Below, in pieces: positions 9,511 to 17,631 of a DNA stretch of 64,000 nt (positions are counted from its first letter, which is position 1; the number at the start of each line of letters is the position of its first letter). The stretch lies in contig JAVBKW010000014.1 of NCBI GenBank assembly GCA_031553855.1, positions 1 through 64,000 on the forward strand, given 5' to 3'. A program made the position numbers and the translations under genes. Origin of the DNA: RACS-047 sp031553855. Its GTDB lineage: Bacteria; Bacillota; Clostridia; Christensenellales; Pumilibacteraceae. Below the pieces are notes generated by a model. The model had not been told where the DNA came from and made no database searches. It saw nothing but the letters and a program-made list of their open reading frames with translations.

Positions 9511-10074
9511 ATGACATTTATCGAAAATATAAAATATGTTGACTCGCTCGAAAAGCTGCTTGAAAACATAAAAAAGTGCGAATTTGAAGAAAAAGCCAGC
9601 AGTTTTTTGAGTATGGGTCTAAATATATACATTACTCCCGTAATGATGACGGATCCTTCCGGAGAATTTCCACTCTTATTCACGATTGCACTGATAGCAG
9701 GATTGGTTATAGGTGGTACAGCAGGAGGAGTCTATGCGGCTAAACATGATATTAATATTGCTTCAGGAATTTTAATGGGTGCAGGCTTAGGATTAATGCT
9801 TGCAAGTATGACTATCGCTACCGGCGGAGCCGCTTTGGTTAAGGCTGGAGTTGTAACAGGTATAACATTTGCGAAATCAGTTGCAATTGGTTTTGCTGCT
9901 AACGCAATAGGAGCGGTTATTTTGCAAGTAGGAGCAGGAATTGATGGTAAAATTGTAAATATTGAAAGTTCAGTTAATCCATTATTAGGCAACTTTAGAC
10001 AACATAAAAAGGTTAATTTTTTAAATCAATACCAGACTTCTTTTAATGAAGTTAAGCAATTTTATGTGGTATAA
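9511..10074 (+). CDS. Orphan RHS toxin C-terminal module (third module) with helical leader
   Basis: 187 aa. The first ~36 residues form a charged helical leader (SLEKLLENIKKCEFEEK) shared with the module at 10495. The junction ITPVMMTDPSG follows, identical at DNA level over 27 bp to the RHS gene. Next comes a glycine-zipper hydrophobic body (LFTIALIAGLVIGGTAGG...), then a hydrophilic tail with NIES and the end QFYVV. GGAGG lies 14 nt before the ATG, so translation is plausible but not strong. The next gene is a likely immunity partner. Confidence 0.7.
   Translation: MTFIENIKYVDSLEKLLENIKKCEFEEKASSFLSMGLNIYITPVMMTDPSGEFPLLFTIALIAGLVIGGTAGGVYAAKHDINIASGILMGAGLGLMLASMTIATGGAALVKAGVVTGITFAKSVAIGFAANAIGAVILQVGAGIDGKIVNIESSVNPLLGNFRQHKKVNFLNQYQTSFNEVKQFYVV
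9637..9663 (+). repeat. 27-bp toxin-module junction repeat, copy 2
   Basis: Identical to 5527-5553 at the RHS core/toxin boundary. It marks where this orphan module could recombine into the full-length gene. Confidence 0.85.
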
Positions 10075-10098
10075 TTATGGATTTGGAGGCACGCAAAT

Positions 10099-10422
10099 AT
10101 GAAGATAGACAGAAACTTATTAGTTATTTTTTGTTCTTCACTTATATCTATCGGCTTGACTGTTTGGTTTTTTGTAAGGGAAAAAGCCATTGTATATGCT
10201 ATTGCTTTGACAATAACAATTTGCATGTCTATTATTATCTTTATCTGTCTATTTTGGAATCTGCGAATAAAAAAAACACAAAATACAGATGCAGATATGC
10301 ATAATAAAAAGCGATGGCAGGATTTGAATAAGAAAGAAAAAATATGCTTAAACACGATTTGGATTGCCGCATTAATATCAATGTTTACTATGAGCATAGC
10401 ACTAATTTTTCAATTAATATAA
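10099..10422 (+). CDS. Putative three-TM immunity protein of the third toxin module
   Basis: 107 aa, 24 nt after the third toxin module, with GGAGG 10 nt before the ATG. Two TM helices span about 8-52, then a charged cytosolic loop (RIKKTQNTDADMHNKKRWQDLNKK), then a third TM at the C-terminus. It is N-terminally similar to the 55-aa protein at 9232. No named family is recognised; an immunity role is inferred from toxin-partner order and membrane location. Confidence 0.6.
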   Translation: MKIDRNLLVIFCSSLISIGLTVWFFVREKAIVYAIALTITICMSIIIFICLFWNLRIKKTQNTDADMHNKKRWQDLNKKEKICLNTIWIAALISMFTMSIALIFQLI

Positions 10423-10442
10423 AACACAAATTTAGATAAAGT

Positions 10443-10495
10443 TGTAAATTTTAAAAAACTTTTAATGGACAAATAGAATAGAAAGGCAATATTAA
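10443..10495 (+). pseudogene. Remnant of an immunity gene 3' end
   Basis: The stretch TTAAAAAACTTTTAATGGAC and what follows resembles the last ~50 nt of the immunity gene at 6530-6580 (encoding FEKLFEGQIERHY), with frame-breaking differences. This suggests that another toxin/immunity cassette once stood here. Confidence 0.45.
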
Positions 10496-11112
10496 TGACA
10501 AAATTAGAAACTATAAGTATTAATTCACTCGAAAGACTGCTTGAAATCATAAAAAAGCACGAATTTGAAGAAAAATTCAGTAGTTTTCCGAGTATGGAAT
10601 TATATATCATAAATACTCCGGTAATGTATACTGACGGAACGGGTGAAGGTATATTTTTGACAATATTAATCGCTGCATTAATAACAGGTGCTGTTGTCGG
10701 GGGTTCTATTGGTGGAACTGTTGCCTACAATAGAGCGGTTGAGAATGGATACTCCGCATGGGGAGTTTTTGGTAGAACGATAGGAGGTGTATTTTTAGGG
10801 GCATTTACTGGAGCGACTGCAGCGGCAGTAACCATATCTGCCGCCTACGGAATTATGATAGGAGGTGCTGCAATGTTTGGCACATCTGCAACTATTGCTG
10901 CAGTAGCACCAGCTATAAAAGTAACTGCTCTTAGTATGGCTATAGCTATGTTTGGAGGGACAGTATTATCAGGTTTATCAAGTATACCTTGGGAAGGACC
11001 TGAATGGCCAAGTGGTCCGGATTATCCTATTCAACCTATTTCACCACCTATTCACAGCATAAGACAAGTGACAAATGTAGGTAGTGAAGTTACACAATTC
11101 TATTTGATTTAA
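10495..11112 (+). CDS. Orphan RHS toxin C-terminal module (fourth), paralogue of the RHS gene's own module
   Basis: 205 aa. The leader SLERLLEIIKKHEFEEK matches that of the third module. Then come MELYIINTPVMYTDGTG and a body strongly similar to the RHS C-terminus: FLTILIAALITGAV, AWGVFGRTIGGVFLGAF, WEGPEWPSGPDYP, with the end QFYLI. 51 nt (10646-10696) are identical to 5555-5605, so exchange or duplication was recent. An AAAGG-type ribosome site lies about 8 nt before the ATG. A matching immunity paralogue follows 22 nt later. Confidence 0.75.
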   Translation: MTKLETISINSLERLLEIIKKHEFEEKFSSFPSMELYIINTPVMYTDGTGEGIFLTILIAALITGAVVGGSIGGTVAYNRAVENGYSAWGVFGRTIGGVFLGAFTGATAAAVTISAAYGIMIGGAAMFGTSATIAAVAPAIKVTALSMAIAMFGGTVLSGLSSIPWEGPEWPSGPDYPIQPISPPIHSIRQVTNVGSEVTQFYLI

Positions 11113-11134
11113 ACGTAAAAGGAGGATGCTGATA

Positions 11135-11710
11135 TTGAAATCATGTAACATAGAATTTTGTGGCGAACTTTCAGATAAATGTAAAAAAAATTATTTAAAA
11201 GAAAATATGAAAAAGTTATGTATTGTAGCTTTAATAGTTTTTATTATAGTTGGCGGGCCCTTATTTATAATCGGTTTTGTATTTCACTTATGGATTTTTG
11301 TAACACCCGTTATTGCAATAGTTTTTTTAGCAAGTTTAGCTGCTCCATTAAGTTTGAAACAAGTTTCATTTAAAAAAATATTTCCTGTAAGAGTAATTAT
11401 TGAAAACGAAGAGATTGCTGCGTTGAACTCTGATCAGTATGCTGATTTAAATTCAAAATCTGGCGGCATAGACTCCCTTTGCTTTGAAGGAAGTTTTACG
11501 ATTCAAATTAACTCTGTTTCTGATGTAAAAAAAATTATAGATTATGGAGAATGGTATCGAATAATATTTTACTCAAAACATATTGAAACAGAGCATATTT
11601 GTCAAAAAGATTTAATAGTAAAAGGCACAATTGAAGAGTTTGAAAAACTGTTCGAAGGTCAAATTGAGAGGCGGTTAACAAATGGGGACGGGAGTATTTG
11701 TTGTAAATGA
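11135..11710 (+). CDS. Putative immunity protein, paralogue of the 6032-6577 protein
   Basis: 191 aa from TTG at 11135, nine nt after GGAGG. The in-frame ATG at 11126 abuts GGAGG, and the TTG start aligns exactly with the paralogue (MKSCNIEFCGELSDKCKKNY against MKSYIIEFRGELSDKCKKSY). There are two TM helices at about 28-75, then a soluble domain with ENEEIAALNSDQ, DYGEWYRIIFYSK and IEEFEKLFEGQIER. Its C-terminus is about 10 residues longer than the paralogue's. It lies directly after the matching toxin module. Confidence 0.7.
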   Translation: MKSCNIEFCGELSDKCKKNYLKENMKKLCIVALIVFIIVGGPLFIIGFVFHLWIFVTPVIAIVFLASLAAPLSLKQVSFKKIFPVRVIIENEEIAALNSDQYADLNSKSGGIDSLCFEGSFTIQINSVSDVKKIIDYGEWYRIIFYSKHIETEHICQKDLIVKGTIEEFEKLFEGQIERRLTNGDGSICCK

Positions 11711-11822
11711 AAGCGAATACAAAGCAACTAAAACATTTGCTGCTGCATTTACAATCTACATTTGCAATTGAAATTTTCAATTCAGCTTTGCAATTGCCGC
11801 TATTTCAGCCTGTAAAAACTTC

Positions 11823-11851
11823 TTGACAAATATAGCAGCTTATTGTACAAT
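11823..11851 (+). promoter_or_regulatory. Promoter of the ilv-leu operon
   Basis: TTGACA (11823-11828) and TACAAT (11846-11851) are separated by exactly 17 nt, a near-consensus housekeeping promoter about 10 nt upstream of the T-box leader. The 110 nt before it, after the last immunity gene, are AT-rich and otherwise empty. Confidence 0.85.
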
Positions 11852-11857
11852 TATAAA

Positions 11858-12110
11858 AATATTCCTTTTATGGGCGTAGACGGGAACAGAAGTAGACGGA
11901 AACTTGCTTTCAGAGAGCCGCCGGTTTGGTGAAAAGGCGGAAGAAGTCCGGATTACACAGCTCAATCCCCGAGCCGGTTTAATTTAATACAAAGCGGAGA
12001 TTTCCTTAATTTTTTTAAGCTATAAATCTCAATTTGAGTGGTACCGCGGTAAAAAAAACAAAATTATCGCCTCAAAAATCTTCATGCAGGTTTTTGGGGC
12101 ATTTTTATTA
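11858..12110 (+). promoter_or_regulatory. T-box leader controlling the branched-chain amino acid operon
   Basis: A tRNA-sensing leader. AGAGAG and GGTTTGGTG in the stem I region lead to the T-box motif GAGTGGTACCGCGG (12036-12049). A competing terminator follows: a hairpin at 12069-12100 (GCCTCAAAAATCT...AGGTTTTTGGGGC) with a T-run. Uncharged tRNA should favour readthrough into ilvB. I could not fix the specifier codon by eye; CTC (Leu) and ATT (Ile) near the 3' side of stem I are candidates. Confidence 0.9.
12069..12106 (+). terminator. T-box-regulated intrinsic terminator
   Basis: A GC-capped stem with a short loop, followed by ATTTTTATTA. It overlaps the antiterminator half containing the T-box motif. 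Confidence 0.85.
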
Positions 12111-12175
12111 GTCAAAATCTATTGAATATTTTTGCTGATAAAACATCTAAAGAAATTTTAAATGCAAAATAAAGG

Positions 12176-12306
12176 GTATTCATACCGCAGGATAAATTCT
12201 GCACCTCGCGCCTTTGGCGCTCCTTCTTACACTAAAGCGCGGGATATGCACCTTTGTCGGTGGCGCAAAAATGCCCTTGCAAGCAAGCATTTTTGCGGTC
12301 AGAATC
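12176..12306 (+). repeat. 131-bp interspersed repeat, copy A
   Basis: It runs from GTATTCATACCGCAGGATAA to GCGGTCAGAATC and contains the internal dyad GCAAAAATGC...GCATTTTTGC. A copy in inverted orientation lies at 28645-28774. Here it stands between the T-box terminator and ilvB, so it is transcribed as part of the ilv leader. It has no coding capacity. Confidence 0.85.
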
Positions 12307-12367
12307 AAAAGTGAGGTAGCCGAACGTGAAAACTAAAAATGATAACGCCGGAGAGCGGGAGGATATT

Positions 12368-14074
12368 ATGAGTTCAGACAAAGCTTCTACACAAACAAAA
12401 GCGGCCTCAGCCACGAAGCAAAAAGGCGCGAAAATCATTGTTGACTGTCTTTTAGAGCAAGGCGTCGAATATGTGTTCGGGTATCCGGGCGGCCAGATCA
12501 TCGATACTTTTGACGAGCTTTTTAAGGCTAAGGATAAGTTAAAGCAGATTTTAACGTCGCACGAGCAAGGCGCGACGCACGCGGCGGACGGGTACGCGAG
12601 AGTAACCGGCAAGGTCGGCGTTGTAATAGCAACGTCCGGGCCCGGCGCGACAAATACCGTCACCGGCATCGCGAACGCTTATATGGACAGCGTTCCTATG
12701 GTCGTTATAACGGGCAACGTCCCGGTTTCTCTGCTTGGGCGCGACAGCTTTCAGGAAGTGGATATCGCCGGCATAACTATGCCTATCACTAAGCATAACT
12801 ACATCATTAAAAATATGGAGGATCTTGCGCCCGCTATCCGCGAGGCTTTTAAAATCGCACAAAGCGGACGCCCCGGCCCCGTTTTAATAGACGTACCGAA
12901 AAACATCCAGCAAGGCGAGTGCGAGTACGAGTTTAAAAAGGCTGAAAAGATCGTGCGTAAATTCAAGCCCGACGCAGAATCGGTAAGTAAGGCGGTCGAG
13001 CTTATCCGGAACGCAAAACGCCCCCTGCTCTACGTCGGCGGCGGCTGCATAATTTCGGACGCCACAAAAGAGCTAATCGCGTTTGCCGAAAAAATCGGCG
13101 CGCCGGTTGCCTCGAGTATGATGGGCTTAGGCGCGGTACCGGCCTCGCATCCTCTTTATTTAGGTATGATAGGAATGCACGGGCACGCGGGAGTCGCAAA
13201 AGCGCTTAAAAACTGCGACGCTGTTATTGCTATCGGCGCGAGGTTTTCCGACCGCGTTGCCGGAAACCGTTTGAAATTCGCAATGCAGGCCGCCGTTATC
13301 CATATCGATATCGACAATGCGGAAATCAATAAGAACGTAGCCACGCAGGCGCATATTTTAGGCGACGTCAAACAGACTCTTGCCTACATCACTCCCCTTA
13401 TAAATACGGACAAAAAGCCCGAATGGATCAAGGACTGCCGCAGCTATGTTAACGAGTTCCCTTTAAAGGCGACGGGTGAGAAAGTTTGCGCGCGAAAAGT
13501 AATAGAAAAAATCAATGAGCTGACGGCGGACGACCAGATAATTGTAACGGACGTAGGCCAACATCAGATGTGGACGGCGCAAAGCTACCGTTTTGAAAAG
13601 CCCCGCACTTTCCTCACAAGCGGCGGCCTTGGCACAATGGGTTACGGCCTTGGCGCGGCTATCGGCGCGGCTTTTGCATGCAAGAAGCAAGTCTGCCTGA
13701 TAACCGGCGACGGCTCATTCCATATGAATTTGAATGAAACTGCGTGCGCCGTAAAGTACGGTCTGCCAATCAAAATTTTCATTATGAACAATAACGTTCT
13801 AGGAATGGTACGCCAATGGCAGACGCTTTTCTATGAGGGCCGCCATTCCTCCACAACCTTAAACCTTTCCACCGATTACGTTAAGCTTGCCGGAGCATTC
13901 GGCGCAAAAGGCCTTGTTATAGAAAAAGAAACGGATATAGATAAGGTCGTAAAGGAAGCTCTTGAAAGCAAAACTCCGGTCATCGTAGACTGCCGGATAT
14001 ATAGCGACGCTATGGTGCTTCCTATGGTACCGCCGGGAAAGACGACGGACGATATGATTACGGAGCTGGACTAA
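12368..14074 (+). CDS. ilvB: Acetolactate synthase large subunit
   Basis: 568 aa, TPP-dependent. It joins two pyruvates (or pyruvate and 2-oxobutyrate), the first common step to Val, Leu and Ile. The TPP-activating Glu is in SHEQGATHAADGYARVTGK, the central domain is present, and the C-terminal TPP/Mg motif is GDGSFHMNLNE...FIMNN. The ATG at 12368 has GGGAGGA 4-5 nt upstream and is preferred over an in-frame GTG at 12326 that lacks a good site. It is the first gene of a six-gene operon under the T-box. Confidence 0.96.
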   Translation: MSSDKASTQTKAASATKQKGAKIIVDCLLEQGVEYVFGYPGGQIIDTFDELFKAKDKLKQILTSHEQGATHAADGYARVTGKVGVVIATSGPGATNTVTGIANAYMDSVPMVVITGNVPVSLLGRDSFQEVDIAGITMPITKHNYIIKNMEDLAPAIREAFKIAQSGRPGPVLIDVPKNIQQGECEYEFKKAEKIVRKFKPDAESVSKAVELIRNAKRPLLYVGGGCIISDATKELIAFAEKIGAPVASSMMGLGAVPASHPLYLGMIGMHGHAGVAKALKNCDAVIAIGARFSDRVAGNRLKFAMQAAVIHIDIDNAEINKNVATQAHILGDVKQTLAYITPLINTDKKPEWIKDCRSYVNEFPLKATGEKVCARKVIEKINELTADDQIIVTDVGQHQMWTAQSYRFEKPRTFLTSGGLGTMGYGLGAAIGAAFACKKQVCLITGDGSFHMNLNETACAVKYGLPIKIFIMNNNVLGMVRQWQTLFYEGRHSSTTLNLSTDYVKLAGAFGAKGLVIEKETDIDKVVKEALESKTPVIVDCRIYSDAMVLPMVPPGKTTDDMITELD

Positions 14075-14129
14075 GAATAAGTCAAAGACTTATCTTTCTC
14101 AACTAAAAAAACAGGAGACGATCAGTAAA

Positions 14130-14648
14130 ATGAAAAAACATTTAATAACGGCTTTAGTCTTGAACCAAAGCGGCGTGCTGACCCGCATTTCGGGGTTGTT
14201 CGCGCGCAGAGGTTACAACATAGATTCGCTGTCTGTTTGCAACACGGAGGACGAAAAATATTCGCGCTTAACGCTCGTTTCCGCGGGCGACGACGCGACC
14301 ATACAGCAGGTGATCAAGCAACTCGACAAATTAGTCGATGTGGTCAAAGTGAGCGAATTAGATACCTCCCAGGCCGTTCTACGCGAACTGCTTTTAATAA
14401 AGGTCAAAGTGAGCGCGTCGCAACGCCCCGAAATCGACACAACTTGCAGCGTTTATAAAGCAAAAATAATCGACCTTTCGCCGGAGTCTGTCGTCATAGA
14501 AATCACGGGCGAATCGGGTAAGATAGACGGGTTTATCAACATCATGAAACCCTACGGAATAATCGAAATGGCGCGCACGGGCCTTACAGCTTTAGAGAGA
14601 GGCTCATCGAGCATAAACGACCTTATCGATTACAACGATTTAGTATAA
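14130..14648 (+). CDS. ilvN: Acetolactate synthase small (regulatory) subunit
   Basis: 172 aa. The N-terminal ACT domain begins LITALVLNQSGVLTRISGLF and continues ARRGYNIDSLSV. The C-terminal half is the usual small-subunit domain. It confers valine feedback control and activates IlvB. An AGGAGA ribosome site lies upstream, 55 nt after ilvB. Length is normal for the family. Confidence 0.95.
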   Translation: MKKHLITALVLNQSGVLTRISGLFARRGYNIDSLSVCNTEDEKYSRLTLVSAGDDATIQQVIKQLDKLVDVVKVSELDTSQAVLRELLLIKVKVSASQRPEIDTTCSVYKAKIIDLSPESVVIEITGESGKIDGFINIMKPYGIIEMARTGLTALERGSSSINDLIDYNDLV

Positions 14649-14676
14649 TTTTTTTAAGACAAGGAGAAAACAAATT

Positions 14677-16338
14677 ATGTCGAAAGAACTTGCACAAAAT
14701 ATAGATAAAACGCCGCAGCGCGCCCTTTTTAAGGCGCTCGGGCTTTCGGATGCGGAAATCGCAAAACCTCTTATCGCCGTTATCAGCGCAAAAAGTGAAA
14801 TCGTTCCGGGCCATATCCATTTAGACCGTATTACCGACGCCGTCAAGGCCGGAATCTACGCCGCGGGCGGAACTCCGGTAGTCATTCCCAGTATAGGGGT
14901 TTGCGACGGTATCGCTATGGGCCACAACGGTATGAAGTATTCCCTGCCCTCGCGCGAGCTTATTGCAGACTCGGTTGAAAGTATGCTTTACGGCCACGCG
15001 TTCGACGGCGCCGTACTCGTTCCCAACTGCGATAAAATAGTTCCGGGTATGCTTATGGGCGCGGCGCGCGTGAATATCCCCGCAATTTTGGTTTCGGGCG
15101 GCCCTATGGAAAGCGGCATCTACAAAGGCAGGAAGCTCAGCTTTTCCAGCACCTACGAGGGTATCGGCGCCGTTAAAGCCGGTAAAATGACTTTGGACGA
15201 ACTTAAAAACATTGAAAACTGCGCCTGCCCCGGTTGCGGCTCGTGCTGCGGAATGTATACGGCAAACTCAATGAACTGCGTATGCGAAGCTTTAGGTATA
15301 GCTTTACCCGGCAACGGAACAGTTTTGGCCGTTTCAGCCGAAAGAGTAAGGCTTGCAAAAAAAGCCGGAGAGGCTGTCATGAGCCTTATTTCCGAGGATA
15401 TCCGCCCCAGCTCGATACTCACAAAGGAAGCGTTTATGAACGCGCTTGCCCTCGATATGGCTATCGGTGCATCTACAAATACGATACTGCACCTGTTTGC
15501 GATAGCCGATGAATGCGGAGTAAATCTCGACCTTAATATCGTTCAGACGGTTTCGGACAAAACTCCGAATCTTTGTAAGCTCTCTCCCGCTAGCGACAAT
15601 GATATGGCGGACCTTGGCAATGCGGGCGGTATTATGGCGATATTAAAACAGCTTAGTTCTAAAGGAATTATTAACGGTTCCTGCTTCACCGTTACCGGCG
15701 CGCCGCTAAAAGAGTCTTATGAGGATGCCGAAACTTTAAATGAAAAAATCATCCGCCCCGCTCACGACCCGCTCTCGCCCGTCGGCGGTATAGCCGTTTT
15801 AAGAGGTAATATCGCAGAGGACGGCGCGGTCATAAAGAGGAGCGCAGTCGCGCCCGAGGCTATGGTCTTTTCCGGAACGGCAAAGGTTTTTGACTGCGAG
15901 GAGGACGCTGTTAACGCAATAATGGGCGGCCAGATAGTTAAAGGCGACGTTGTCGTCATCCGATACGAGGGCCCTAAAGGCGGGCCGGGAATGAGGGAAA
16001 TGCTCTCGCCCACGTCTGTGCTTGCGGGAATGGGGCTCGATAAAGACGTTGCGCTCATCACCGACGGACGCTTTTCCGGCGCCACGCGCGGCGTTGCCGT
16101 AGGCCATATCTGCCCCGAGGCGGCAATGGGCGGCAAAATAGGGCTGATTTGCAACGGCGACCGAATAGACATCGATATTCCTAAGGGAAAAATAAATCTG
16201 AACATTACCGCAAAAGAAATCCAAAACAGGACGAAAAAATGGAAGCCTAAGGATTCAAACCCCACCGGATGGCTTTTAAGATACTCAAATTTAGTTACCG
16301 GCGCAAACAACGGAGCGGTGCTTACAAAGAAGTTTTAA
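14677..16338 (+). CDS. ilvD: Dihydroxy-acid dehydratase
   Basis: 553 aa. It dehydrates dihydroxy-isovalerate and dihydroxy-methylvalerate to the 2-oxo acids. Fe-S cluster cysteines lie in NCDKIVPGMLM and CACPGCGSCCGMYTANS. AKG at the substrate site and the C-terminal GRFSGATRG are present. AAGGAG precedes the ATG. The previous step enzyme, IlvC, is not encoded in this operon. Confidence 0.96.
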   Translation: MSKELAQNIDKTPQRALFKALGLSDAEIAKPLIAVISAKSEIVPGHIHLDRITDAVKAGIYAAGGTPVVIPSIGVCDGIAMGHNGMKYSLPSRELIADSVESMLYGHAFDGAVLVPNCDKIVPGMLMGAARVNIPAILVSGGPMESGIYKGRKLSFSSTYEGIGAVKAGKMTLDELKNIENCACPGCGSCCGMYTANSMNCVCEALGIALPGNGTVLAVSAERVRLAKKAGEAVMSLISEDIRPSSILTKEAFMNALALDMAIGASTNTILHLFAIADECGVNLDLNIVQTVSDKTPNLCKLSPASDNDMADLGNAGGIMAILKQLSSKGIINGSCFTVTGAPLKESYEDAETLNEKIIRPAHDPLSPVGGIAVLRGNIAEDGAVIKRSAVAPEAMVFSGTAKVFDCEEDAVNAIMGGQIVKGDVVVIRYEGPKGGPGMREMLSPTSVLAGMGLDKDVALITDGRFSGATRGVAVGHICPEAAMGGKIGLICNGDRIDIDIPKGKINLNITAKEIQNRTKKWKPKDSNPTGWLLRYSNLVTGANNGAVLTKKF

Positions 16339-16356
16339 TTTTTAAGGTAATTAATT

Positions 16357-17604
16357 ATGATGACAATGACTCAGAAGATCCTCGCCGCCAAAGCGGGGTT
16401 AAAAGAAGTTAAGGCGGGGCAGCTTATAACCGCAAAGCTTGACATAGTGCTCGGCAACGATATCACCTCCCCCGTCGCTATAAAGGAATTCAACAAGGCG
16501 GGTTTAAAACAGGTTTTCGATAAAGACAAGGTTTGCCTTGTTATGGATCATTTTACGCCTAATAAAGATATAAAATCTGCCCAGCAGTGCAAATGCTGCC
16601 GGGATTTTGCCGATTCTTTTGGCATTACTAACTTTTTCGACGTAGGAAATATGGGGATCGAACACGCTCTTTTGCCCGAACAAGGGTTGGTTTGCGCAGG
16701 CGACTGCGTTATCGGAGCAGACTCGCACACATGCACTTACGGCGCGCTCGGCGCGTTTTCGACCGGCGTAGGCTCTACAGATATGGCGTACGGTTTGGCG
16801 TACGGCACCTGCTGGTTTAAGGTTCCGTCCGCAATTAAAGTCACGCTTATCAATAAGCCTGCAAAGAATATATGCGGCAAAGACGTTATACTTCATTTGA
16901 TCGGGCTTATAGGGGTTGACGGCGCGCTGTATAAAAGCCTTGAGTTTACCGGCGACGGCGTTAAATACCTGAATATCGACGACCGCTTCACTATCTGCAA
17001 TATGGCAATCGAGGCGGGCGCGAAAAACGGCATTTTTGAAGCTGACGATATAACAAAGGAATATTTAAAAGAACACTGTAAAAAAACCTCCGTTTATTAT
17101 ACGGCGGATAAGGACGCGGAATACGAGCGCGAAATAATTATCGACCTTGCCTCGCTAAGGCCGACCGTTTCGTTCCCCCACCTGCCCTCGAACACGCGCA
17201 CGATAGACAACGCGGGCGAGATCAAAATAGACCAGGTAGTTATCGGCTCCTGCACGAACGGGCATATCTCGGATTTAAGAGCCGCGGCACAGGTGCTTAA
17301 AGGCAAAAGGGTCTCAAAAAACGTGCGCGCTATCATAATTCCTGCCACTAACAAAATTTATTTACAGGCAATGCAAGAGGGTCTGCTTGAAATCTTTATT
17401 AATGCCGGAGCCATAATCTCAACTCCCACCTGCGGTCCGTGCCTTGGCGGGCATATGGGCATACTTGCCGACAACGAACGCTGCGTTGCCACCACGAACC
17501 GCAACTTTATCGGCAGAATGGGACACACCTCAAGCGAAATTTATCTCGCCTCGCCGTATGTAGCAGCGTGTTCGGCGGTTTTAGGTAAGCTCGGGTCGTT
17601 TTAA
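16357..17604 (+). CDS. leuC: 3-isopropylmalate dehydratase large subunit
   Basis: 415 aa, aconitase superfamily. With LeuD it isomerises 2-isopropylmalate. It carries DSHTCTYGALGAFSTGVG, the cluster ligands in SCTNGHISDLRAA and TCGPCLGGHMG, and a C-terminal TNRNFIGRMG. The short length fits the clostridial/archaeal two-subunit type rather than the ~465-aa proteobacterial form. Start ATG at 16357, with AAGG ten nt upstream. Confidence 0.95.
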   Translation: MMTMTQKILAAKAGLKEVKAGQLITAKLDIVLGNDITSPVAIKEFNKAGLKQVFDKDKVCLVMDHFTPNKDIKSAQQCKCCRDFADSFGITNFFDVGNMGIEHALLPEQGLVCAGDCVIGADSHTCTYGALGAFSTGVGSTDMAYGLAYGTCWFKVPSAIKVTLINKPAKNICGKDVILHLIGLIGVDGALYKSLEFTGDGVKYLNIDDRFTICNMAIEAGAKNGIFEADDITKEYLKEHCKKTSVYYTADKDAEYEREIIIDLASLRPTVSFPHLPSNTRTIDNAGEIKIDQVVIGSCTNGHISDLRAAAQVLKGKRVSKNVRAIIIPATNKIYLQAMQEGLLEIFINAGAIISTPTCGPCLGGHMGILADNERCVATTNRNFIGRMGHTSSEIYLASPYVAACSAVLGKLGSF

Positions 17605-17631
17605 TGAGCAATATAGGAGCTTATAAAAATA

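Noticed and set aside
11858..12060. Assigning the ilv T-box to a single amino acid
   Set aside because: The specifier loop could not be fixed without folding; Leu and Ile codons are both possible.
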